From assembly GCA_036898135.1 (NCBI GenBank), contig CM072516.1, forward strand, positions 64,693,982 through 64,757,981: 64,000 nucleotides of DNA, in the 5' to 3' direction. Positions 39,367-51,300 of the stretch are shown here, piece after piece (the first letter of the stretch is position 1; each line of letters opens with the position of its first letter). Source of the DNA: Oncomelania hupensis (lineage: Eukaryota; Mollusca; Gastropoda; Littorinimorpha; Pomatiopsidae). A model generated the notes under the pieces. It made no database searches, was not told where the DNA came from, and saw only the letters and a list, made by a program, of their open reading frames with translations. The position numbers and the translations under genes are program-made.

Positions 39367-42300
39367 CTACAACTACCCACACACAAATCTACACACATAT
39401 ACACCATGACCTTATTGACATTTGAAGTTGTCATTCTAAAAAAGTAAAAATCCATTGTAAATGAAAGCAGCAAGAAAATAACATGTCAAAATCTTTGGAA
39501 CTGTTACACTGTGTTGTTGGTTTTTATCAGTAGTTGATTCAGCCCCCATGCTTGAATTCTGATAAATGTAACTTAGATTCGTTTATCCAAGCAAACCTGC
39601 TCACTCAGCAACAAGGCAGGAGTCGTCGTATGAAGTTTTCCAACTTTATTCAGCACACAGCAACAACTGCATAACAAATCACTCAATCGCTTTTTCCACT
39701 TTCACTTCTTTTCAGACACAGTGTATCCCTTAAATAGTTTTTCTATAATCTAGAGAACGTTCGAACATTCCAGCGTGACACAATTACAGCCAATCAGGAT
39801 AAAATTTGTCATCAGAACTATGCACTGTCTTACATCAGATTCAGATTCAGATTCAGAAAACTTTATTATCTCCAAGGAGAAATTCTAACATGGATTTGCT
39901 GTCAGCAAAAGGTAATAAAATGTAACAATACTATAAACATGTAAACATGTACGTGTAATCACGCTTATGTACATATTAACAAGAACATTTCCGACACATT
40001 GTAAAACTTAAAATACATATCACACTACATGTCCTTATTGCACTTCAACATAAATAAATAAAACACCTACCCACAAACACACACACCCACACACACACAT
40101 CTACACACACATGGGTTAGACATGAGATTATTATCATGTAACTTTATTTAGATTAGAAGCATTTCGATCGACAGTAAACAAGCAACCCTAGAAAATTCTC
40201 CAATAATATCGACCAACGAAAATTACCAACATTGTTACAAAGCTTCTTCCAACTACAACTCAAAACCAAATCAAAGGTAAATACACTCTGTTATTGCATG
40301 CTTTGCAAAACAAAACAATCAAATCTATTGTGCGCGTCTGACACATACTATCGTGTGCATCTCAAACGTAACAGGAACAAAATTTTTCATCTCCTGTAAA
40401 ATGGTGAATGAGGCAGCAGCCTGGAAAAGGGATATACCATAGTTGTTACGGTCGTTTTTGAAGCTTTTGGAATAGTGGGGTTAACTCTTTCCCTGCCAAT
40501 GGACGATATATCGTTGATCTGAGCCGCCATGTTTGTGCCAATCGACGATATATCGTCGATTTCAGTATTCCGTTTCGTTCCGGTTTTTTGCGCAGTCCAA
40601 TTCAAGTTTTATTTTAACCAAAGAGAGATAACTCTTTCTACTTTCGTTCTCGATCGACACGCGCGTGGTTTCTTCAAATTGATTCGTTTTTAGAGTGTTT
40701 TTTGTGCATTTTACTAAGCATTGTGATGGGCACAATCGACAGTGTGTCAAACTCTGTGCTAATAATCAATATAATTTCAAACTGTAAAGTGTATTTTGAT
40801 CCTAAATAAATTTTCTTTCTAGTGTGTGAAGCTGATTCAGTGAATGGAATTATTCTACCAGATTTTTTTTATCACTGTGGTATGTAGAAATATTTTTATT
40901 TTATTTTATAATTTCAAAAAGATCAACATGCTTTCAAAACACATATTTCAATAACATAATCAAATTAACATTTTTGTGGGTTTCTTTCTTATTCTTCACT
41001 CTTTTACCTTTAATTTGATATGAAATATGTCTATTTAACAACTATTATTGAAAGAACAGTAGCTTAAGTGCCTAAGGTACTGAACTTTCTTTCCAGTGCC
41101 AGAGAAATGTCTGGCACAAACGTGGAAACATGCCTGGCAGGGAAAGAGTTAATAGTAAAGTTCAAGTTTGATGGGTGTGAATAATTGAGTAAAAGTGCAC
41201 CAGCTCACTATTGCTGTTTAGACAAATTTATAAATGTATAATTTATATTACTTTTTTGGATGAGAGTATAAACCAAGGTCTAGTTTGTACAAGCATTCAT
41301 TCCATCACATGGACTGTAAAGATCCAGTTGCTCATGTCCTAGACAGGGGAAGTGATGGCTAGGGAAATACACCCAGCAAGCACTAGGTACTTTCTCCCCA
41401 TCCCCGGTTGCCCAGGATTGTGCTTTGTGGTCTGGGCGTCAGACTATGAGCCCAAAGGCTGCAAGTGGGCGCCTTGAGTTAGATCCTGTATCGGCCAGTG
41501 CCTTGAGCAGCTCTTGAGCTAGAAAAGCGCTATATAAGAATGATGAAATAAATGTGTGCAGATGTAGTTGATTTGAACATCAGCCACCCCAGTAAAGTCC
41601 TCCTAAAAATAATACTCAACAGAACCCCAAACAGAATAAATCACAGTTAAAGAGCAAGCAGGATTCAGGGCAGGGTACCACTGAGCAGATTTGCAACCTC
41701 GGTGAGAAATACCTACAGCAGCAAAAATATATATGTCATGTGTTTGTAGACTTCAAGCAGGGTTCATCTGATCTTTGAAGGTCTTTGAAAGTTTGGGAGA
41801 AACTGTGTTCCAATTTCCAGGCTCTGGAAAGTCTTTGAAAACTTACTAAAGTGTCTGTGGTTTGTGAAAGTTTGTGAATGTTGACAGAGTGCACCATCTC
41901 TGCTACTGGGATTCACACAAAACAAGCAAAGATGACAAGAAAAATTTGGATGATAGAGTGGGTGCATCGAATTATTTTCTTTCTTTTTTTTTGTCAAAGG
42001 ATTACTATACTTCTGTTTTCTCAAGGTCACTAGAAATGAGTTATTTCCCTTTTAAAACTTCGGAAATTAGATCTTTTCCATACCGAAGGAAGCAAAAGTT
42101 AGTTGCAAAGATTACGGGATCGTGTAGGTGTAATGATTTGTGGAAAATTTTAGCTATCTAATCTGTGTTTATTAGTCTTATAAATTTTGTATATGGTCTT
42201 GAAAGTTTGGGAAATGTTTGGGAATTGGGGACAATTTTAGAGTATGAACCCTGTCAAGAAAGCATTTGACCGACTCGGGCATGCAGCTCTGTGGGCAACC

Positions 42301-45300
42301 ATGAGAGTGTACAACATCAGCCACAACATTATTGAAGTTATTAAAAGTCTGTATGACAAGGCTACCAGTGCAGAACAACCATCGGTGTGCGTCAAGGATG
42401 TCTACTCTCTCTCCAACACTCAACATTTTTCTGGAGCGCATTATGTTAGATGTCCTTGCAGACTATGAAGGCACAGTCAGCATAAAAGGCAGAGCAATCT
42501 CCAACCTCCGTTTTGCGGATGACATTGATGGATTGGCTGGAGAGGAACAAGAACATGAACTGCTTGACACCACCTCCAGAGCTTTGGAATGGAAATAAGT
42601 GCAGAGAAGACCAAAATGATGACCAACAACACCAATGGCATCAACACAGGCATCAAACAAGGCCAATCGCTCAGTACAGTGCACTGCTTCAAATATTTAG
42701 GAGCAGTTGTATCAGACAATTAATCCTGACTGGAAAGGATCGCACAAACAACTGTTGCCATGACAAGGTTGAAGCTAATTTGGAAAGCCAGGTCTACACT
42801 CCAAGGTAAGGTTTCTGCGCTCCCTTGTCATCTCCATCTTCCTATACTCTTGTGAAACATGGACCCTCACAGCAGAACTACAACAAAAAATACAAATCAT
42901 GGAGATGAGGTTCTGCAGAAGACTTCTGAGCATGTCCATTACCCAGCGCATCACCAATGACAAAATCTGACAGCCCATCACACAAGCCATTGGACAACAC
43001 GATGACTTGCTCACAGTGATGAAAAAATGGAAACTCCAATGGTACCAGAGCTTCAGGCCTTACAAAGACCATCCTGCAAGGCATGGTGCAAGGAAGCAGA
43101 AGAAGAGGGAGACAGAAAAAGAGGTTGGAAGACAACATTCTAGAAGGGACTGGCTTGACACTGAGCGAAGCCATCAGGACTGCTGAGGACAGAGAAAGAT
43201 GGAGTATGCTGCTTAAAACAATCATCTGTGGTTCCTTACAGACTTTCGAGCTACTGCATAGGATAGGAAGGATAGGATAAAGGATGTGAATAAAGATTTA
43301 ATTAAATAGCTGACATGATCAAAAGAACCTAGTTCAGTCTTTAATTATAAGTAAGCATAAATAATTGTAAAGAATACATTTATGTTTGCTTGAAAGTAGG
43401 ATTTAATAGTTGCATGCAAGAGGTTGTATTGAAGCTGATCAGAAAACGCTTATCAACTTTACTTTGTTGTGTTGCAGAGTGGGAGCTGACAGCCTTTCTC
43501 ACCTTCCTGTCATGCAACGAGAGGCCATAATGCACTTCAGGAACGAGGTGATCTCATGCTTCTTGCTTCTTTTTCAGTGTATATTGTTGCATTTAAAACT
43601 TTTTTTTAGCTAGGAAGCTTTCTCTTTGAAGCTGTAGTTTTAAGATAAACATTACTTGTGAATGATGTTGCCATTGTATGATTTTTTTGATTTGATTGAA
43701 TTTTTTTTTTAATATGCAAAATGAGGCATTGATTGTAATATTTAAATAAAAATTGTTGCAATATCATGCTGGTGACCTTTTGTAAAGGAAGAAATGTTTG
43801 TAACTACACATGTTATAACTGCTACAATGGGTGTTATAACGAGGTCATTTCTGCATTACAATCATTATGGATGAACTGAAACGGACAATAAACACAGAAA
43901 AATAAATATTTAGTCGGAGTGGCTGTAATGTTATCTGCCAGATGTCATTTTATATATCGAAGCAGAACCTGCAATTAACTCAAAAAATTAAATTAACAAA
44001 ATTTGTGTGTGCTATACTCAGATGGTGTGGTTGCTGTACGATGAAGTGACATCAGCGTTACGACACATGTCGCCGATCAACTCAGATGCACTGGAATTTG
44101 TGACACATCATGTCAAACAATCGTTCCACCTTCAGCATGAAAATGCCATCTACAAACAAGTCAGCCTGCATTTCGTCTACGGGGCAGACAGCAGCAAGAA
44201 ACCATTTATAGAGGTGGGTTTTTTATAGCTATATTATTTGAAATGCATTTTTCCATGAGGAAGCTAGCCTTCAGCTTGTGTTTTTCACCACACTTGAAAT
44301 AAGAACGTGATTTATGTGGACTAGTACCCGTTTCATTTATGAGAGTGTTAGATGTCAGTTTTTCTTTCGGTCCGTCTAGAGCCCCGATAATCAACTTTGT
44401 TAGGATTATCCTGATGTAGAAAAGGAGGATGGGCAAAGGTAGATGGGTGGTGATCAGCATACAGACGGGGGCGTAATCTGATGACATGAACTATTCTACT
44501 ACTAAGTCATTGATAATCACATACTGTTTTATGCCAAGTAATGTTTTGAAAAAGACCAATGTAGGCATCAGTTGACTTTAAAAAAATCATAAAAATACAA
44601 ATGTTGATGGATCTGCATGAAATTTTGTATGCTTGTGTAGAATTGAATAAGGTATGTGGAAAGTTTGAAATAAAGTGTCCAGTTTACTTTAGTGGTGGTG
44701 TTGTGGCTGTTGCAGTTGATGTTGATATCCAACTTTATTTTGTAAGTCACTGATAGCCTGATGTACTTCGCGATCTTTTTTTTATCCTTCTTAGCTTAGA
44801 TTCTGACACTTCTTCGACAGTAAACCCCTCAAAAGCTTTGTCATCACTGGCGCTGTTATCAAGCAACTCTATCCAAAAAATCTGTGCCCTCACTCATCGT
44901 GAAAAAAATTAAGATTTCCTTGTCAAAAAGAGTAAACAAAGCATGTGGAAAATCGACTGGCTTACTGGGACCAACTGCGCATGTCCGGGCATCCAAAAGA
45001 ATATGAGCTAATGCTCTAAAAATGGCCTGCAGCGAGCCACTATGTAGAGCGTGTAGCAAGGAGGGTTGACCCGCCAGTAGTGTTACACAGAGTATTGAGC
45101 ACTTGGAGGGTTTGAACGGTGACAGCACCGGAAGAGTTAACCCATGTTGCCTGAACCTAAAAATAGCCTGCTTTGACCTCGCATAGGCAGAACGCTTCCA
45201 AACTCCTTTAATGGTATCGTGATAACAGAGAAGACAATGTGCATTTCTCTCATAATTTTTCCCTCAGCATTTCTTAAGTTAGTTTGTGTGTTTAGTTAGC

Positions 45301-48300
45301 TAGATAATCAATCTTTACATTGTGATTTTGTAGTGATACTGAATGAATAATTATTTAAAAAAAATATTATGTTGAATCTTGGTCGTTTAGGAAGTATTGT
45401 CGGAATGAATCTTATAGAACATGATATTTTATCTGCACTCTGTGCTGGGATTATGTTGAAAGAGGTGTGATAGCATGGCCTATGCTGCCTGGCTTGCAAG
45501 TAGCAGCCACAATGAAATGGGAATTGAGGGGTGTGGGAGGGCTTGGAGGGGGTGGTAGTGGTCAGGCAGTCAATTTTTATCCTATCCTATCCTATCCCAT
45601 AACTCGATGGTTGTTGTGGCACCACAGATGATCGCTTAATCAGCGTACTCCATCTTTCTCTGTCCTCAGCAATTCTCATGGCTTCAGTCAGTGTCAAACC
45701 AGTCCATTCTTGAAGGTTGTCCTCTCACTTCTTTTTCTGTCTCCCTGTCATGAACTTCTCGTTGCGTGTTATAAAATAATTAGCTTTATTCTCAGAAGAT
45801 TCCTACAAACTTGATGTCACAGGGCAGCTGTGAAGAAAGCCATGTAGTCTGTGTGTGAAGAGTATAGGGGCGGGGGTGGTACTGCGTGTTGCCGTATGTG
45901 TGATTATTGTTGTCTCGGGAGCGTGCAAAGCATGGTAAACAGCATACGCCGGTTAGGCCAGGTTAGGAATGTGCTCACTATCAGCAGAACGTGTTTGACA
46001 GCAGTACAGTGTAGACAGTGTTTGTCTAGTGCTCTGTGGTTTTGCTGTGTTCTGGAATTAGGGTGGGACGGATATTAACGAAAAATAGTATCTGGTTCTG
46101 AGAAGAATACTAGTTTAAAGATTGCCAATTTCTAAAGTGATACGCTCGGTTGGAGTGTAGTTGTAGAAAAGCAAGCCTATTGGTAGTGTGGTAGGTAGTA
46201 TTGAGGCATTGTCTACTACGGGAACTACACACTACCGGATTACCCTAATTGGATGTACTTTCGTAGACGAGCAGTGGAGAAGGGGCTACGGCGTGCGGTT
46301 ACATCGAACCGTGTGGGTTAGTGCAATGGTGGTTTTTTTCCTCACTGTGCTAATAACCAAGGGCAGGCTGTTGGGGTGTTGAATGATAGCTGTGTGTGAG
46401 ACAGGAGGAAGGATGAGAATGGTTGCACTGAGGAGAGGCAGAAGGAAGGAAGAGTGCGACTGAAAGAGGGAGAAGAAAGGGGGTGGAGTGTGATGAAGGT
46501 AGGACGGAAGTGGTTGCTGTTGTTGTCGTTGGGGATGCTTGATATGAATAATGTGTTGGTGGTTACATGTATTCATTGCAGCATCGTTCATTCCATGCAT
46601 TCATTATTTCATTGAATTGTGTGATATGTAATTGTTTCCAGTGACGATAACAGTAGAAAGCGAGAGAGAGTCAAGGACGGGGAAAATAGACTGCAGTTGG
46701 ACCCCTCAAGTGTCAGAAGTTTAGTGGAGTAGCGTAGTGAGTGCGGGGGGGGGGGGGGGGGGGGGTGAGTGTGAGGAGGGAGGGGGACAGAATCAGGTGA
46801 ACATGACATTTACGATGCGACAAGCATGTTACAGGTTCGTCAAGGATTGTCGTTGAGGACTAAATTCGAGGCTCGAGTACGAGGAGCGAGTTCGAAGCTC
46901 GCAGCTCAACGTTCGTCAATCCGCCAGTTCGTCGCTGGATAACGAGAGGCAGCAACGACGACGACACTTGGTCAAGTGGACCAAACATCATCAACATCGC
47001 CATTCGTTTGTCTACCACCTCTGTTGTCAGCGCCATCATCATCACTCCATCATCATCGTCAGTGGCGACCGCGGGTGTCAACGCTCCTTCGGTTGGACGT
47101 CAACGGAAGGGAGTGGATACTTTTGAGGAGACTTTACCAGGGACTGCATTTCGCCAGGTGGGCCCGTTTTGTGTTGTCCCTCTCCTACGCTTAACCCCCC
47201 TGTCTGAATGTTAACACGTGCCTCGGACTTTGGCTGTGCACGTTCGATTTGAGGACGTTGGTCGATTATCGACCCCCGATCACCCACGAACCATTGCATC
47301 ATTCCATTGACCCATTGATTGTTCCATTACCATTTCTTCGTTTCATGTGTAAATGTTGTATGTGTATGAGTGTGTGGTATGAATGAATAAATAGCTTGAA
47401 AGTTGTATATATAATTGTTGTGTTTTCATCCCTTCACGTCTGCGGGAAACTGTCATTCTTTCTGGGTTGTTTGCGTGTGTAAGGTGTTTGTTTGTGGCGT
47501 CTGCCCAGGGGGAGTCGTGGCGGTGACACTTGATATTAGTTATTTAATGTTCCAATTTCACGTATAAATGCATTCATCAAAAGGCCTTTCTTATACAATT
47601 ACTCAAATTGAGACAGAGAGATAAACTTGAAAAATAAAGACGTAAATTACACAACAGTGGGAACACAACACCAATATATGTTTTGCTAATTTTATGGTTG
47701 TCTTCCTTCTCACTCAAAGTACAGTAGTAGAATAATAATTAAAACGGAATTCAAGAAAACTATATTCAAGAAAACTATAAGTCCTAGAATAATAAAATAA
47801 GAAATAGCTAAACTATAATATAATCTTATTTTCTCTGAAGCAATCTGTTTCCGGTCTGACAGAAAATTACATTTATCAAGTTATGAAAATATTTATGCAT
47901 TCACAAAATTAGTTTCAATATTATATTTCCAACAAGTAAATCATAAAATATAAATATTCAAATTACCATGTCTGTCATGAACAGAATCCAGAATCACCAC
48001 AATGAAAAACAGAAGTAGCCTACACAGTAATAATATTTCCAAGTGACACAAAATAGCATTCACTCTTTTTTCACAATCTATCTTTCATTCCACTAATACT
48101 CTATCCTAGTCCTATTTCATCCATCCAATCACAGACACTCTCAGATGCATACAAGAACATCCTTCTGTTCTCCAAACAGTCTTTATATAACTGAGAATCA
48201 CCAAAATATTAATGAACTAGGAAATATAGTACACACGCAAAGCGAATACATACGCCGCATGCCTATGTCAAACAGCTCTCCCTAGCATACTAGCCCTATA

Positions 48301-51300
48301 AACACATGATGTATACACAAATGTAAATATTTGCCACTTCACTTCGCGACACTCCCTCTTCTTCTTCTTCCTTGCAACGTGCCTTGCAGGATGGTCTTTG
48401 CAAGGCCAGATGCTCTGGTGACGTGACCACACCAACGGAGTTTCGGTTTCTTCACCACTGTGAGCATGTCATCATGTTGTCCAGTGGTTTGTGCTATGAT
48501 CTGTCGGACTTTGTCATTGGTGATGTGCTGGGTATAGGAAATGTCCAAAAGTCTTCTGTAGCACCTCATCTCCATGCTTTGTATTCTTCACTGTAGGTTT
48601 GCTGTGAGGAGGGTCCATATTCGGCAAGCGGAGATGACAAGGATGTTTATTTTTATATCCATCCTTAGCCGCAGCCTTTGAGATGGTGTGGATGGCTGGG
48701 GTTGACATGGCTTGTGGAAGCAACAACAATGTCACCAAAGTGTCAAACTAGCTAGCATTTGATTTGGATCAAAATGTTTCATTTTGTTCTGTTTTAGGAT
48801 AAACACAAGTTTATTGCCATGTTTTTCTGTGTGTATATGTCAGGAGTTTGAGCGTATCTCACTGCCTGGCTATCACCTGACCAAAGTACGAGACTTCTAT
48901 ATGCTGACTGTGGATCGTGCCCATGCCAACAACCTGTTGCATGCTCAGGCCCTCAAGTCTGCACTGTCCAATCTCTCACATGAGGTACAGTTACCATCGT
49001 TGTATTCCTGTGTTTTGTTCCGGATTTTCACTTTTTAAAAATAGTCAAATGTATAAGTGTTTCTATGCATTTATGGAATTATATTAGAGCAGACGGATAA
49101 TTTGTCAGGTTCAGTCACTGTTCCTGCAGTTTAAAAGAAATCTTATATCACTTTTTTCTACCCCTTGGGGTCATGAGCAATCTTGCCACTGTAGATTGTT
49201 CAAACCTATAAAGGGAACAGTGAAAGCCACAGTTGAAAACCTGTCTTTCCTTTATAGGCAAGACAGATTCACTGCGGCAACAGTACCCCCGTTGGAGTGC
49301 CGGGGGTTTTCAGTATAAATAGTATCCCCACTTTATGGAAATTTAGTGCTTTAAATTCCCACTGTCGCTGTCTTCCTCATTTACTCTTTCCTATTCCTGC
49401 TCTGTCCTTCACTCTGCTATACTATCTTCTTCTTCGATAGATCAATGACCTACCTTTTTTCTTGAAAACTCTTCCTGGACAAGACTCCTTGTTTGTGTAT
49501 GAGGTCTGTTGGATCAGCTTGGGAGTGTTGGACGCTTTCTGCCGGGTGGTCACTAGGGCTTCCTATGATTGTACTATTTAGCACTATAGGCATTTTATAT
49601 GTATGTGTTTCATTGATGATTTATAATGATGTTTGTATTCTATTTTGTTTTTGTAACCGGGGTGTTCGCGTAGTTGAGGTCAACCCTCAGCCGTCCCCCG
49701 CGTGGGATGTCTTTATTGTAAAGTGACTGGCCGGTGGAGGGCATTCAATTTTCCCACTGGGGTTGTTTCAGCAGATCTTTTATGCGGATCGGGGGTTGTC
49801 CGGTCCTGATTTGGCTCGGATAAGAGTCCGCTGGACCTAAAGCAACAATAAATCAATCAATATCACTTTTTTCAGCTAAAAAAGATGCTCTAAGCTCAGT
49901 TGAAATGGGTAAGCGTTTAAACCTGACAACTATACATTCATAAATAGTCTATATTGTTGTTGTTTTTTCAATACATGTACTCGTGCATCTTACAGAATCC
50001 ATGTACAACAAAGTCGAATTCTTAAAGTATAGCCCATACAACATTTATGCATTTTAGGGTCATGCCGATCGCTTAGGCTTGCAAAAGTTGTTCCCAACTA
50101 TTGAGGAACGGAGCCTCAGTCTGCCCAACATCATGCCCTGCGAGACCGACCTCCCGGCAGGTGGTGTTAGAGCTGGGGTGGGTTCAGAGGGCAGCACTGG
50201 AGGGGGAGGAGGCAGCAGTGATGACAATCGCCCTCGCAGTTGCTCTGATGCCAAGAGGTCACGAGGACTGACAGAGGAATCCAGGTGAGGCATTTTTAAT
50301 GAATAGAGACATATTGAGAATTTCTAGCTGTAGTGTGAGTTATGGACTGAATACATCTCTTAATTTAAAAGCAAATGTGAAGTCTTGGACTTTGTTGTAA
50401 AATTCCCACCCTGACCCCTCATTCCCAACTCCCTCAGCCTCTTTCAGTAACTGTTACTTAGAGCGGTTATTGTTCACGTGATTTTTAGTCTCTGCAGACG
50501 CAGCTGCTTGTGAACTAACCCTTGGCTCTTTGAAAATCCAGAGTCATGTGTTAAGCCATTGACATGATCATGTGCTCCTTTGCCTTGTGCAGATTGCGAC
50601 AACTACAGCTAGACCAGGTCATCACCAAGAAAGGAGAATCGGACGCTTTGTTGAGAAAGTCTCACAGTTTTGCTGGGTTGCAAGGTCCCATCACCTGCGC
50701 ACCAACCAGTGTCACTGCCTCACCCGAAATCACCACCACTTCCCTCACCACCATCAAGGCCAGTCCCTTAATGCTGCTAAGCAACCGCAGCCGACATTGC
50801 TCAGCCCCTTCTGGTCAAGGGACGCCCTACAGTCGAGCGTCAACGCTACCCCAGACCCCGTCTGTTAGCTCATCGCATGGCAGTGCTGGCAGTGAAGGTG
50901 ACAGGGAGAATTTACATTTCTTGTTTTGGGCATTTGCTCTTTACATGCATTCATCATCATTACAGTGAGGGAGGTTGTCGCATCACCTGAGTGGGTTCCG
51001 CGACGGTCAGCACAAACAACGAGTGGAAGGAATAGAACTCAAACAAAAAACTAACACAAAATGCCAGATAAACAATCACACTCTTTTATTCAACAATGAC
51101 GCACACACTCACAGGATAATGGGATGCTAAACCACCCTCAACCCCTATCAAGACCCCCAACCCAGTATTTCCTAAACAATTACCTCCCTTGTCTAACTGA
51201 AAACCCCAGAATTATATACAAACAGAATGCCCACAACAATATGCAACAATAGTGACAATCAGTTAAATTTCAGATAAATACAATTCAAAGTTGAATCCAC

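Larger units (their letters stand above)
45746..48351. mobile_element. outer solo LTR (887 bp without its insertion)
   Basis: Starts TGTCATGAAC and ends TTCGCGACA; CTCCC duplication at 45741-45745 and 48352-48356 inside the RTE fragment. It holds the inner LTR. TG...CA termini and a 5-base duplication support an LTR; no internal genes remain. Confidence 0.8.
45579..48665 (-). pseudogene. RTE-type LINE fragment split by nested solo LTRs
   Basis: The GATAG tail and C-terminal coding sequence at 45579-45745 continue at 48352-48665 (MEMRCYRRLLDISYTQHITN and KLRWCGHVTRASGLAKTILQ), with the break inside the GRRRRG-coding stretch. Removing 45746-48351 plus one CTCCC rejoins it. Confidence 0.87.

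Noticed and set aside
44859..45128. 89-aa minus-strand ORF
   Set aside because: No motif, no codon pattern and no neighbouring signals; length is within chance for this composition.
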